Shown piece after piece: positions 24,552-33,299 of a stretch of 64,000 bases of DNA (positions are counted from its first letter, which is position 1; each line of letters opens with the position of its first letter). Source of the DNA: JBCDCY01 sp039180875 (lineage in GTDB: Bacteria > Pseudomonadota > Alphaproteobacteria > Rhodobacterales > Rhodobacteraceae); NCBI GenBank assembly GCA_039180875.1, contig JBCDCY010000004.1:310001-374000 (forward strand), given 5' to 3'. The notes below the pieces were generated by a model. The model saw nothing but the letters and a program-made list of their open reading frames with translations, had not been told where the DNA came from and did not search any database. A program made the position numbers and the translations under genes.

Positions 24552-26045
24552 CTACTCCGTCTCGCTGGCCGCGATCGGCTGGCCCGGTGGCGTCAGCGCC
24601 ACGTCGGCCAAGGTGCGCTGGGCCGCGCCGGGCGGCGGCCAGACCAGACCCCGCGACTGGCGCCAGCCGCGCCAGCGGCCGTGGAAGGCGGCGTTCGTCA
24701 GGACCGCCCGCGGCCAGTGCGGCGGCCAGGGCCAACCGTCGGGCAGGATGACCGATGCGTCGCCGAAGGCGGCCGCCACCATCGGCGCGGTGGCGTCCTT
24801 CACCTCCCTCAGGTCCACGAAGCGGAGCGCTGCGCCGACCATCGACGCGCCGCCGAGGCTCGCGCCGGCCAGCTCCGCCCAGGTGAGCTCGGCATCGTCG
24901 AGGACCGCGCGGGCCAGCACCGCCCGCTCCAGCCGGGCCCAGGAGAGATTGGCGCCGGCGAGCCGCGCGGCACTCAGATCGGCGCCGTCGAGCCTGGCTT
25001 CGGTGAGGAGTGCGCCGCTCAGATCCGCGCCGGTCAATCGGGCCCGGGCAAGGTCGGCCCGGGTGGCATCGGCGTCGGTCAGAAGGGCGCCGGCCAGATC
25101 GGCCTGGCGGAGCAAGGCCTGGCTGAGATCGGCGCCAGTGAGCCGCGCCTCCCCGGCCCGGGCATGGGCGAGGCTGGCGCGGTGCAGCACCGCCCGCTCC
25201 AGCATCGCGCCCTTCAGATACGCGCCCTCGAAATCCGCGGCCTCGAGCTGCATGTCGTCGAGCGGCACGCGGTTGACGATGCGCCGGCGGAAATCGGCGC
25301 CCTCAAGCTGCGGGCGGTAGACGGAGCTGCGCCGCCCCCTGCCTTGGCGCAGGATGTCGCGGGCCAGCACCTCGAGCGCCACCCGCACGTCGCCGCGGAG
25401 CGGCGCGGCCCCGTCGCCGTCATAGGCCCAGGCGTTCTCCCGGATGTAGGCGCAGAGCGTCTCGAGCACGAGCAGGCGGTCGTGGCGCGAGTCGAGGGCG
25501 AGCTGCTCCAGCGCGTAGATGCTGCCGATCCGCACCTCGACATTCGGGCGGGTGTCCTCGCGGCTGAACCAGGGGCCACGCTCCACCATCTCCTCCGGCA
25601 CGTCCGGGGGCAGGCTGACCGGCTCGTCCTCCAACTCCAGGAGCTCGACGATGTCGGTGCGCCCGCCGGCGGTCACCCGGTAGGTGATGCTGCGGGCGAG
25701 GAGGCGGGCGGCACGTTCGGCGCCCAACTGCTCGACCCCCTTGGTGAAGCGATCGTTGAACAGGCCCTGCTCCACCGTGGCGGCCTGCCAGGTGGCGATC
25801 CGGCCGCGCCAATAGGCAAAGGCCGCGGCGCCCACGCCCACCAGGACGAAGGCCAGGTCGCGGATGGCGGCATGCCGCTCCTCCGGCCGCCAGCCGACGT
25901 CCACGCCAACTGCGCCCGCGGTGATCTGCGCGAGCACACCCAGTGTCGCCACCAGCACGGCGGTCAGGCCCACAATCGTCAGGAAAAGAAGCAGTTCGTT
26001 GACAAATTGCGGGACGTTGCGGCCCTGCAGAAGCCGAAACGCCAT
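24552..26045 (-). CDS. Membrane-anchored pentapeptide-repeat protein (paralogue 1)
   Basis: A protein of about 497 residues with two N-terminal membrane spans (around 17-40 and 58-77), a helical segment TVEQGLFNDRFTKGVEQLG, a helical domain to about 240, then roughly 25 pentapeptide units of the A(D/N)Lxx type, very Ala/Leu-rich. The C-terminus has AFGDASVILPDGWPWPPHW. The same architecture and C-terminal signature occur in the next gene upstream, so they are tandem paralogues. Role unknown; the repeat helix suggests protein or DNA-mimic interactions at the membrane. The start at MAFRLLQGRN is chosen; in-frame ATGs up to 26165 exist. Confidence 0.8.
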   Translation of the reverse strand: MAFRLLQGRNVPQFVNELLLFLTIVGLTAVLVATLGVLAQITAGAVGVDVGWRPEERHAAIRDLAFVLVGVGAAAFAYWRGRIATWQAATVEQGLFNDRFTKGVEQLGAERAARLLARSITYRVTAGGRTDIVELLELEDEPVSLPPDVPEEMVERGPWFSREDTRPNVEVRIGSIYALEQLALDSRHDRLLVLETLCAYIRENAWAYDGDGAAPLRGDVRVALEVLARDILRQGRGRRSSVYRPQLEGADFRRRIVNRVPLDDMQLEAADFEGAYLKGAMLERAVLHRASLAHARAGEARLTGADLSQALLRQADLAGALLTDADATRADLARARLTGADLSGALLTEARLDGADLSAARLAGANLSWARLERAVLARAVLDDAELTWAELAGASLGGASMVGAALRFVDLREVKDATAPMVAAAFGDASVILPDGWPWPPHWPRAVLTNAAFHGRWRGWRQSRGLVWPPPGAAQRTLADVALTPPGQPIAASETE

Positions 26046-26272
26046 ACGCCTGCCGCCGCGATCCGCGACGTCATAGCGATCGTAGTCCAACGCGGTCCCA
26101 CCCCACGCAACGCTTACGAGACCCATTATGGCCGGCCCGTCAGGCAGCGCCAAGGCGAGACGCACGCCTCCCCCGATTTTGGTGCGAACCGCACAGCCCC
26201 GCCGCGAACGGGCCGCAGGTGGTGCGAGTGGGTCGGTTGGGGGCGAGGTTGGCGGTCAGATCGCGAGCGGAT

Positions 26273-27559
26273 TTATCGCGGTCTTTCATCGATTTCCCTC
26301 GGCGCCACTGCTTGACTGCCCGGGATCGGGTTGAGGCGCTCGACCCCTTCCCATTCCGGGCCTTCGATATTGTCTTCTGCTCCCATCGCTCTGCGCCACT
26401 CGCGGTATCGAGCCAGATAGTACGCAGGCCTCAGCCGGTGGGGCGGCCAATGCCGCGGCCATGGAATGTTAGGCGGGAGCAGCACCGATGCGTCGCCGAA
26501 GGCGTTCTGGAAGAACTTGACGTCTACCCGATCCACGGTGGGATCCTCGCCGCCCGGACGAGTGGTTGGTCCGAAGCGCGCGCGCCTCAGATCTAGCCCC
26601 CTCAACGACGCGTGGTCGGTGCCCATCCATTGGACCACTGCGTCATCGAAGGATGCCGTTCCGATCCGAGCGTTGGTGAGTTTCACGTAGTCGAGTTGAG
26701 ATCCATGGAATTCAGCGCCGTAAAGCTTCGACTTCACGAACGAAGTGCTTGTCAGTTTGCACTCTCTAAGCTTGCTCGACGTTAGGTCACAATCCTCAAA
26801 GACTGCTCCCTTTATTGCGAAGCCAGATAAATCCAGTCCGTTTAGGTTCGCACGATTAATTCGGATGCCATTGAGGTCAGGCTTAAACACTCCAATCAGT
26901 GGCTCGTGTGTCTTGTCGCGCACAGCGGTTCGAAGCATCTCAATACCGGCCCGCACATCTGGGCGTAGTCTGAGGTAATCGTTGTGATCGTCATCCGCGG
27001 ACACGTCGCCAATGTGTTCTCTCACATGGTCGTTGATCAGCTTCAGGATGCTTAGACGATCTGCATCGGACATCTGGGCGAGACGCTCCAGAGCTCGAAT
27101 GCCGCCAGTCTTGATGATGAGGTCGGCTTGCGTCGGTTGTTCGGTGCTACTGCCCGTCGCTAGAAGCGCAAGGGCCTTGGAATAACGCTCGGCGTAAAGA
27201 CCCTGTTCCGCTGTGTCGGCCTGCCGCTGCGCAATAATCGCGCGCCAGACGACAAAAGGGGCGCCGATGAAGGCGGCGAGGATCAGGGCGTAGTTGCGGA
27301 GGGCGACGTCGGGATCGTCGCTAAGTTCGCTGACGACGCCCTGAAAGGTCAGCCAGAGGACCCGCGCGGTGATGACCGCGATGACCACGGCGAGCACGAT
27401 TGCGACAGGAGCGAGGGCGTGGGACCGCTTTTCGGAGACCATCGCCTCGAAGCTCCGGAAGAATGCGCCGGTCTGCTTGGCGAACACCAGCGCCAGGAAA
27501 AAGGCGCCGAGGGCGGTGATGACCAGCCAGCGCTCCGGCTCGGCTCCAAACTCAGTCAC
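26273..27559 (-). CDS. Membrane-anchored pentapeptide-repeat protein (paralogue 2)
   Basis: A 428-residue protein with three hydrophobic segments in the first 110 residues, the linker ADTAEQGLYAERYSKALALL (compare paralogue 1), a helical domain, then about 15 irregular pentapeptides (NRANLNGLDLSGFAIKGAVF). It ends with AFGDASVLLPPNIPWPRHW. From about 26.4 to 27.2 kb the DNA is clearly less GC-rich than the first 300 bases of the gene, giving a mosaic look as if the domain had been exchanged. The function is unknown. It diverges from yajC, and the 227-bp gap to paralogue 1 may hold a separate promoter. Confidence 0.8.
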   Translation of the reverse strand: MTEFGAEPERWLVITALGAFFLALVFAKQTGAFFRSFEAMVSEKRSHALAPVAIVLAVVIAVITARVLWLTFQGVVSELSDDPDVALRNYALILAAFIGAPFVVWRAIIAQRQADTAEQGLYAERYSKALALLATGSSTEQPTQADLIIKTGGIRALERLAQMSDADRLSILKLINDHVREHIGDVSADDDHNDYLRLRPDVRAGIEMLRTAVRDKTHEPLIGVFKPDLNGIRINRANLNGLDLSGFAIKGAVFEDCDLTSSKLRECKLTSTSFVKSKLYGAEFHGSQLDYVKLTNARIGTASFDDAVVQWMGTDHASLRGLDLRRARFGPTTRPGGEDPTVDRVDVKFFQNAFGDASVLLPPNIPWPRHWPPHRLRPAYYLARYREWRRAMGAEDNIEGPEWEGVERLNPIPGSQAVAPREIDERPR

Positions 27560-27710
27560 GGGCAGAAACCTTCCCCTCCACCAATCGCGCCACTATGTCC
27601 CTCAAAGCCCCGCTGGCCAAGTGCGTGCGCCCCTGTTGGCCGCCTTGCATCGGGTCTGGGGGCGGCATAGGGTCCGCGCGACTTTGGCGATGGTTTAAGT
27701 GGGTCAGGCG

Positions 27711-28040
27711 ATGTTCGTGACACCGGCATATGCGCAGGCGGCGGGCGCGGGGGCAGGGGGCCTCGGCGGGATCGGGGGGTTCATCCCGATCATCCTGATC
27801 TTCGTCATCATGTATTTCCTGATGATCCGCCCCCAGCAGAAGCGGGTGAAGGAGCACAAGGCCATGGTCGAGGCGCTGCGGCGTGGTGACCAGGTGGTCA
27901 CCCAGGGCGGCCTGATCGGCAAGATCACCCGGGTGAAGGATGACGAGGTCGAAGTCGAGCTCTCCGAGAACACCCGGGTGCGGGTGGTGCGCAGCACCAT
28001 CGCCTCCGTCACCTCGAAGACCGAACCGGCCGAGGGCTAG
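27711..28040 (+). CDS. yajC: Sec translocon accessory protein YajC
   Basis: A 109-residue inner membrane protein with one span (GGFIPIILIFVIMYFLMIRP) followed by the family motif RPQQKRVKEHKAM and a small cytoplasmic domain (LRRGDQVVTQGGLIGKI). YajC associates with SecDF to aid protein export. The ATG at 27711 begins MFVTPAYAQA, the usual family start; a GTG four codons upstream is the alternative. It heads the yajC-secD-secF operon, 21 bp before secD. Confidence 0.94.
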   Translation: MFVTPAYAQAAGAGAGGLGGIGGFIPIILIFVIMYFLMIRPQQKRVKEHKAMVEALRRGDQVVTQGGLIGKITRVKDDEVEVELSENTRVRVVRSTIASVTSKTEPAEG

Positions 28041-28061
28041 CCGACCAGGAGGGCGCGGCCC

Positions 28062-29723
28062 GTGCTCGATTTTCCCGTCTGGAAGACCACGCTGATCGTG
28101 CTGGCCTGCACGCTCGGCCTGCTGATGGCGCTGCCCAATCTGTTCTACGACCGGGTCGAGCGGGCGAACGATGCCGAAGCTGCCGTCGAGGCTGGTTTGA
28201 CGCCGCCGGCCGGGGACCTCGACCTTTGGCCCTCCTGGGCGCCCTCCAACCTGGTGAACCTCGGCCTCGACCTGCGCGGCGGGGCCCATGTGCTGGTCGA
28301 GGTGCAGGTCCAGGACGTCTACGCCGAGCAGATGGAGAGCCTGTGGCCCGAGGTGCTGCGGGCGCTCCGCGACGTGCGCGACAGCGTCGGCACCGTGCGC
28401 CGGCAAGAGGATGGGCCGGCCGACGTCCTGCGGGTGCGCATCGGCAACCAGGGCGGCATGGCGGCGGCGCGCCAGGCGGTGCAGGTGCTGTCCCAGCCGA
28501 TCCTGACGATCACCGGGGCGGGCGCCAACACCCTCGATATCGGGCAGGAGGGCGACGACATCCTGACCGTGACCCTCTCCTCGGCCGAGCGGGCGGCGGT
28601 GGACGAGCGCACCATGGCCCAGTCGCTGGAGATCGTGCGCCGCCGGGTGGACGAGGCCGGCACGCGGGAGCCCACCGTGCAGCGCCAGGGGGCGGATCGG
28701 ATCCTGATCCAGGTCCCCGGCCTCGGCTCGGCGGAGGAATTGCTGGCGCTACTCGGCCAGACCGCGAAGCTCACCTTCAACCACGTGAACGGCATCGTCG
28801 AAGATGCCAATGCCCGGCCGAGCCCGGGCAACCTGCTCTACCCCTCGGTGGAGGAGCCGGGGATCTTCTACGAGGTCGAGCGCCGCCCGGTGGTGAGCGG
28901 GGAGCAATTGGACGACGCCCAGCCAGGCTTCGACCAGGCCAACCGCCCGGCGGTGATCTTTCGCTTCAACCCCCAGGGCGGGCGATTGTTCGGCGAGCAC
29001 ACGGCGCGCAATATCGGGCGCCAGTTCGCCATCGTGCTCGACGATCAGGTGATCTCGGCCCCGGTCATTCAGGATCATATTCCCGGCGGCTCCGGCCAGA
29101 TCACCGGCAATTTCTCGGTGGAGGAGACCAACCGCCTGTCGATCCTGCTCCGCGCCGGGGCGCTGCCGGCGGAGATCATCCCGCTCGAACAACGCACCAT
29201 CGGGCCGGAACTGGGGCAGGACTCGGTCGAGGCCGGACGGCTCGCCGCCATTGTCGGCTTCGTTGCCGTGCTGGTCTTCATGGCGCTCGGCTACGGTCTG
29301 TTCGGGATCTTCGCCAACATCGCCCTGCTGATCAACGTGGGCCTGATCCTCGGTCTGCTGTCGCTGATCGGCGCCACCCTCACCCTGCCAGGGATCGCCG
29401 GCATCGTGCTGACCATCGGCATGGCGGTGGACGCCAACGTGCTGGTCTTCGAGCGCATACGGGAGGAGCTCGGCCGCGCCCGCGGCCCCGCCCGGGCCAT
29501 TGAGCAGGGCTATCAGCGGGCCCTCTCGGCCATCATCGACGCCAACCTCACCACGTTCATCGCCGCGCTGATCCTCTACGCTATGGGCTCCGGTCCGGTG
29601 CGGGGCTTCGCCGTGACGCTTGGCCTCGGCATCTTCACCTCGGTCTTCACCGCCTTCTTTGTCACCCGGATGATGGTTGCCCTGTGGCTCCGGGCGCGGG
29701 CGCCGAAGACGGTCACGGTCTAA
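28062..29723 (+). CDS. secD: Protein translocase subunit SecD
   Basis: A 553-residue RND-fold membrane protein that uses the proton gradient to pull preproteins out of SecYEG. Visible are the first span (KTTLIVLACTLGLLM), the D1 motif LGLDLRGGAHVLVEV, a large periplasmic P1 domain, and the C-terminal five spans with GMAVDANVLVFERIRE (D4). Length is normal for the group. The gene begins 21 bp after yajC with a CAGGAGG-type ribosome binding site and precedes secF by 14 bp. Confidence 0.97.
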   Translation: MLDFPVWKTTLIVLACTLGLLMALPNLFYDRVERANDAEAAVEAGLTPPAGDLDLWPSWAPSNLVNLGLDLRGGAHVLVEVQVQDVYAEQMESLWPEVLRALRDVRDSVGTVRRQEDGPADVLRVRIGNQGGMAAARQAVQVLSQPILTITGAGANTLDIGQEGDDILTVTLSSAERAAVDERTMAQSLEIVRRRVDEAGTREPTVQRQGADRILIQVPGLGSAEELLALLGQTAKLTFNHVNGIVEDANARPSPGNLLYPSVEEPGIFYEVERRPVVSGEQLDDAQPGFDQANRPAVIFRFNPQGGRLFGEHTARNIGRQFAIVLDDQVISAPVIQDHIPGGSGQITGNFSVEETNRLSILLRAGALPAEIIPLEQRTIGPELGQDSVEAGRLAAIVGFVAVLVFMALGYGLFGIFANIALLINVGLILGLLSLIGATLTLPGIAGIVLTIGMAVDANVLVFERIREELGRARGPARAIEQGYQRALSAIIDANLTTFIAALILYAMGSGPVRGFAVTLGLGIFTSVFTAFFVTRMMVALWLRARAPKTVTV

Positions 29724-29737
29724 GGGGAGGGGTCGGC

Positions 29738-30709
29738 ATGCGCCTGCGTCTGGTCGCCCGCGACACCAAGATCGACTTCTTCCGGTTGGAGCGGCTGACC
29801 TTCGGCCTCTCTGCCCTCGCCATGGCCGCCTCGGTGGTGCTGTTCCTGGTGGTCGGGCTGAACTACGGCATCGACTTCCGCGGCGGCACCTCGATCATGG
29901 CGGAGACCGAGAGCCAGGTGCCGGTCGGCGAATATCGCGCGGTGCTCGGCGATCTCGGCCTCGGCGATGTGTCCGTCACGGAGATCTCGGATGCCACCGG
30001 GGCGGCGACCAACGCCGTCTTCGTGCGCATCGAGCAGCAGGAGGGCGATCCGTCAATCCAGCAGGAGGCGATCGTCACCGTCAAGGACGCCCTGACCGAC
30101 GCCTTCCCCTCCGTCACGTTCCTGGCGACGGAGAGCGTCGGCGCCAAGGTCTCCGGCGAGCTGGTCGTGGCGGGCATCACCGCGGTGCTGCTCGCGGTGG
30201 GCGCGGTGCTCTTCTACATCTGGCTGCGGTTCGAGTGGCAGTTCTCCCTCGGCGCCGTTGCCGCCCTGGTGCACGACGTGGTGCTGACTATCGGCGTCTT
30301 CAGCCTGGTGGGATTGGAGTTCAGCCTGGCCATCATCGCGGCGATCCTGACCATCGTCGGCTATTCGCTGAACGACACCGTCGTGGTGTTCGACCGGGTG
30401 CGGGAGAACCTGCGCAAGTACAAGAAGATGGAGCTGCTGGACCTGCTCAACCTCTCGATCAACGAGACGCTGTCGCGCACGGTCATGACCTCCGTCACCA
30501 CGCTGATCGCGCTGACCTCGCTCTATATCCTCGGCGGTGAGGTGATCCGCGGCTTCACCTTCGCGATGATCTGGGGCGTGCTGGTGGGCACCTACTCCTC
30601 GATCTTTGTGGCGAGCGCGGTGCTGCTCCGCCTCGGCGTGAAGCGCGACTGGTCCGGGGAAGGGAAGGGCGGCCCGGCGGGCACCCAGTACGCCAACGTC
30701 GACGCTTGA
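29738..30709 (+). CDS. secF: Protein translocase subunit SecF
   Basis: A 323-residue partner of SecD with six spans. The first periplasmic segment carries GIDFRGGTSI (44-53). The C-terminal part carries YSLNDTVVVFDRVRENLRKY and SINETLSRTVMTS, diagnostic of SecF. The ATG at 29738 is preceded by AAGGGGAGGGG. Its stop codon overlaps the start of the following TSUP gene (TTGA), so that gene may be translationally coupled. Confidence 0.97.
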   Translation: MRLRLVARDTKIDFFRLERLTFGLSALAMAASVVLFLVVGLNYGIDFRGGTSIMAETESQVPVGEYRAVLGDLGLGDVSVTEISDATGAATNAVFVRIEQQEGDPSIQQEAIVTVKDALTDAFPSVTFLATESVGAKVSGELVVAGITAVLLAVGAVLFYIWLRFEWQFSLGAVAALVHDVVLTIGVFSLVGLEFSLAIIAAILTIVGYSLNDTVVVFDRVRENLRKYKKMELLDLLNLSINETLSRTVMTSVTTLIALTSLYILGGEVIRGFTFAMIWGVLVGTYSSIFVASAVLLRLGVKRDWSGEGKGGPAGTQYANVDA

Positions 30710-31464
30710 ACCTAACCGTCGGGCTGGCGGGGGTTGGGCCGGAGGAAACGGCCTGGCTCTGCCTCACGGTGTTCATCGCGGGGCTCGTCCGGGGCTTTTC
30801 GGGCTTCGGCACGGCGATGATTTATGTGCCGGTCGCCGGGCTCTTCCTGCCGCCGGTCTCTGTCCTCGTCACCCTGGTGGTCTTCGACTTCTTCGGGCCG
30901 ATGCCGCTTCTGCGCCGGGCCTGGGCCGATGCGGTCCGGCGGGAGGTGCTGCTCCTTTGCCTCGGCGCGCTCATCGGTCTGCAGATCGGGCTGTTGCTGC
31001 TCACCCGGGCCGATCCCCTGGCCTTTCGCTGGTTCGCCTCGCTCGCGACGCTTGGCCTGGCGGGGTTGCTCGCCTCCGGCTGGCGCTACCGGCGCGTCCT
31101 GCGGCCGGGGGAGGTGGCGGGGACCGGCACCGTCGCCGGGGTCTTCGGCGGCTTTGCCGGGCTCGCCGGTCCGCCGGTCATCCTGCTCTATCTCGGGGGC
31201 GCGCGCCGGGCGGCGGAGGTGCGGGGGACGATTATCCTCTTCCTCTTCGTCAGCGACATCCTGACCGCCGGCAGCCTCGGCGCCCGGGGCCTGCTCGGCG
31301 CGGAGGCGATGCTGCTCGGCCTGATCCTCACCCTGCCATACGCCCTCGGCGGGGTGATCGGCGCCCGGCTCTTCCGGCTTGCGAGTGAGGAGCTCTTCCG
31401 TGCTATTGCCTTCGCACTGATCGGCCTCGCCGCAATCATCGGCCTGCCGATCTTCGATGGCTGA
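30706..31464 (+). CDS. TSUP (TauE/SafE) family permease
   Basis: A 252-residue membrane protein with about eight spans. FIAGLVRGFSGFGTAMIYVP near the N-terminus and the matching GVFGGFAGLAGPPVILLYL half-repeat are the two signature GxxGG-type segments of the TauE/SafE exporter family, which move sulfite, sulfonates or other organosulfur anions. The substrate here is unknown. Translation probably starts at TTG 30706 overlapping the secF stop, so it rides on the sec operon although its role seems unrelated. Confidence 0.82.
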   Translation: MNLTVGLAGVGPEETAWLCLTVFIAGLVRGFSGFGTAMIYVPVAGLFLPPVSVLVTLVVFDFFGPMPLLRRAWADAVRREVLLLCLGALIGLQIGLLLLTRADPLAFRWFASLATLGLAGLLASGWRYRRVLRPGEVAGTGTVAGVFGGFAGLAGPPVILLYLGGARRAAEVRGTIILFLFVSDILTAGSLGARGLLGAEAMLLGLILTLPYALGGVIGARLFRLASEELFRAIAFALIGLAAIIGLPIFDG

Positions 31465-31477
31465 TGGAGAGCGGCCG

Positions 31478-31831
31478 ATGCGGATGAGCGAGGTCGATTT
31501 CGGCGCCCGTCTGCCGATCGACGGCTACGGGCCGGGTTTCTTCCGCGTCGGTGGAGAGGTCTATCGCGGCCACCTCGCCATCCTCGGCGGGGAGGTTGCG
31601 GCCTGGCCGGGGCTCTCGGCGCCCGAGCCCCTGTTGCACGCCGCCGGCGATCTTGACCTCGTCCTGGTCGGCACCGGGGCCACCCTCACGCCCCCGCCAG
31701 CGCCCTTTCGCGCGGCGCTGGAGGATGCAGGTCTGGCATTGGAGCCCATGGCGACCGACGCCGCCTGCCGCACCTACAACGTGCTCCTGGCCGAGGGCCG
31801 GCGGGTCGGCGCGGCGCTGCTCACCCTGTGA
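31478..31831 (+). CDS. Mth938-like domain protein
   Basis: A 117-residue cytoplasmic protein of the Mth938/NDUFAF3 fold: ARLPIDGYGPGFFRVGGEVYRG, LVLVGTGAT and TYNVLLAEGRRVGAALLTL are typical. Mitochondrial relatives help assemble complex I; in alphaproteobacteria the gene regularly follows secDF and its role is unclear. An in-frame ATG at 31457 overlaps the previous stop. The ATG at 31478 was preferred because GGAGA lies 7 nt before it. Co-transcription with secF and the TSUP gene is likely. Confidence 0.82.
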   Translation: MRMSEVDFGARLPIDGYGPGFFRVGGEVYRGHLAILGGEVAAWPGLSAPEPLLHAAGDLDLVLVGTGATLTPPPAPFRAALEDAGLALEPMATDAACRTYNVLLAEGRRVGAALLTL

Positions 31832-31869
31832 GCACCCGAAATAGACCTTTCTGATTTCCCCCCACCCCC

Positions 31870-31875
31870 TATATT
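31870..31875 (+). promoter_or_regulatory. Likely -10 element of sodB
   Basis: TATATT in the context CCCCTATATTCGCCG closely matches the -10 context upstream of the helicase gene (CCCTATATTCGCGC). No good -35 is visible; TTTCTG at 31848 is the nearest candidate. A predicted start near 31882 gives a 50-nt leader before the sodB ATG. Confidence 0.45.
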
Positions 31876-31932
31876 CGCCGCAGGCGCCTCGCGCCTGATC
31901 GTCCAATAGCTTACCGACAGGGGGACCCACCC

Positions 31933-32538
31933 ATGGCCTTCGCGCTTCCCGATCTTCCGTATGCCCACGATGCGCTGGCCTCGGCCGGCATGTCGAAAGA
32001 GACCCTGGAGTTCCACCACGACATCCACCACAAGGCCTATGTCGACAACGGCAACAAGCTGATCGCCGGCACGGAGTGGGAGGACAAGTCGGTCGAGGAG
32101 ATCGTCGCCGGCACCTACCAGTCGGGCGCCGTGGCCCAGTCGGGCATCTTCAACAACGCCTCCCAGCATTGGAACCACTGCCAGTTCTGGGAAATGATGG
32201 GTCCGGGCGGCGGCGCCATGCCGGGCGCGCTCGAGAGCCGGATCACCGACGCCTTCGGCTCCGTCGACACCTTCAAGCAGGAGTTCTCCGCGGCCGGTGC
32301 TGGTCAGTTCGGCTCCGGCTGGTGCTGGCTGGTGGCGGAGGGCGACGGCTCCCTCAAGGTCACGAAGACAGAGAACGGGGTGAACCCGCTCTGCTTCGGG
32401 CAGACCGCGCTGCTCGGCTGCGACGTCTGGGAGCACTCCTACTACATCGACTTCCGCAACAAGCGGCCGGCCTATCTGGAGAACTTCCTCAACAACCTGG
32501 TGAACTGGGAGAACGTGGCCTCTCGCCTGCCCTCCTAG
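31933..32538 (+). CDS. sodB: Superoxide dismutase, iron type
   Basis: A 201-residue enzyme that converts superoxide to O2 and H2O2 in the cytoplasm. Metal ligands are His28 (EFHHD), His82 (HWNH), Asp164 and His168 (CDVWEHSYY). Gln78 in NNASQ occupies the active-site position characteristic of FeSOD; MnSODs have Gly there and a different Gln. Length is normal and there is no signal peptide. It has its own likely promoter and is convergent with the LOG-type gene, only 3 bp between stops. Confidence 0.95.
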   Translation: MAFALPDLPYAHDALASAGMSKETLEFHHDIHHKAYVDNGNKLIAGTEWEDKSVEEIVAGTYQSGAVAQSGIFNNASQHWNHCQFWEMMGPGGGAMPGALESRITDAFGSVDTFKQEFSAAGAGQFGSGWCWLVAEGDGSLKVTKTENGVNPLCFGQTALLGCDVWEHSYYIDFRNKRPAYLENFLNNLVNWENVASRLPS

Positions 32539-32541
32539 CGC

Positions 32542-33132
32542 CTACGACCCGATCGGCCCCTTCCCGTCCGTCGGGAAGGGCGCCAGCCGGCTCTCGACTG
32601 CAGCGAGGGCGGTCATCACGCCGGCCACCGTGGTCTCGACCTGCAGGAAGGCGCGAAAGCTCTCGGCCGCGAAACCCTGGTCCACCACATGGTCGATCAG
32701 GGCGATCAATGGATCCCAATAGCCGCCGGTGTTGAGCAGGATGATCGGCCGGGCGTGCAGGCCGAGCTGGCGCCAGGTGAGCACCTCAAAAAGCTCGTCG
32801 AGCGTCCCAGGCCCGCCCGGCAGGGCGACCACGGCGTCGGAATTCGAGAACATCACCTTTTTGCGCTCATGCATCGTCTCGGTGACGATGAAGGCGGTGA
32901 GGTCGCGTTTGCCCACCTCCTTCTCCAAGAGATGCGCGGGGATCACGCCGAAGGTCTGCCCGCCCGCCGCCTGGGCCGCCCGGGCGACGCGACCCATCAG
33001 GCCGATATCGCCGGCGCCGTAGACCAGGCGAAACCCCTGTTCGGCAAGTTCTCGCCCCAAGGCGTCTGCATCTGCGCCGTAGGCGGCGAGCGCCCCGTCG
33101 CGGGATCCGCAGAAGACGCAAATACTCTTCAT
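32542..33132 (-). CDS. LOG family nucleotide 5'-monophosphate phosphoribohydrolase
   Basis: A 196-residue Rossmann-type enzyme. MHERK (88-92) and PGGPGTLDE (105-113) are the two LOG motifs, which in plant and bacterial members cleave the base from cytokinin riboside monophosphates or from AMP/CMP/IMP. A cytokinin role in this bacterium is not implied; nucleotide salvage is as likely. It is convergent with sodB and divergent from the LysM gene. Confidence 0.88.
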   Translation of the reverse strand: MKSICVFCGSRDGALAAYGADADALGRELAEQGFRLVYGAGDIGLMGRVARAAQAAGGQTFGVIPAHLLEKEVGKRDLTAFIVTETMHERKKVMFSNSDAVVALPGGPGTLDELFEVLTWRQLGLHARPIILLNTGGYWDPLIALIDHVVDQGFAAESFRAFLQVETTVAGVMTALAAVESRLAPFPTDGKGPIGS

Positions 33133-33299
33133 CGTTGGCTGGCTCTTATCTTCGCTGAATGCCGTCGTTCGGGCGCCGACTTGTAGTCTTGCGCATCTTC
33201 CCCCATGGTAAAGAGGTGCGCGAGGGAGGTGCGGGCGCGCAACCTAGCGGCCGGCGAGACAAAGGAAAAGCCGGATCGCTGTTGAAATAGGGGCAATCG

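Noticed and set aside
23349..26315. A 988-codon + strand frame over serS and the pentapeptide gene
   Set aside because: It is antisense to two recognisable proteins. The apparent repeats in it mirror the pentapeptide repeats on the other strand.
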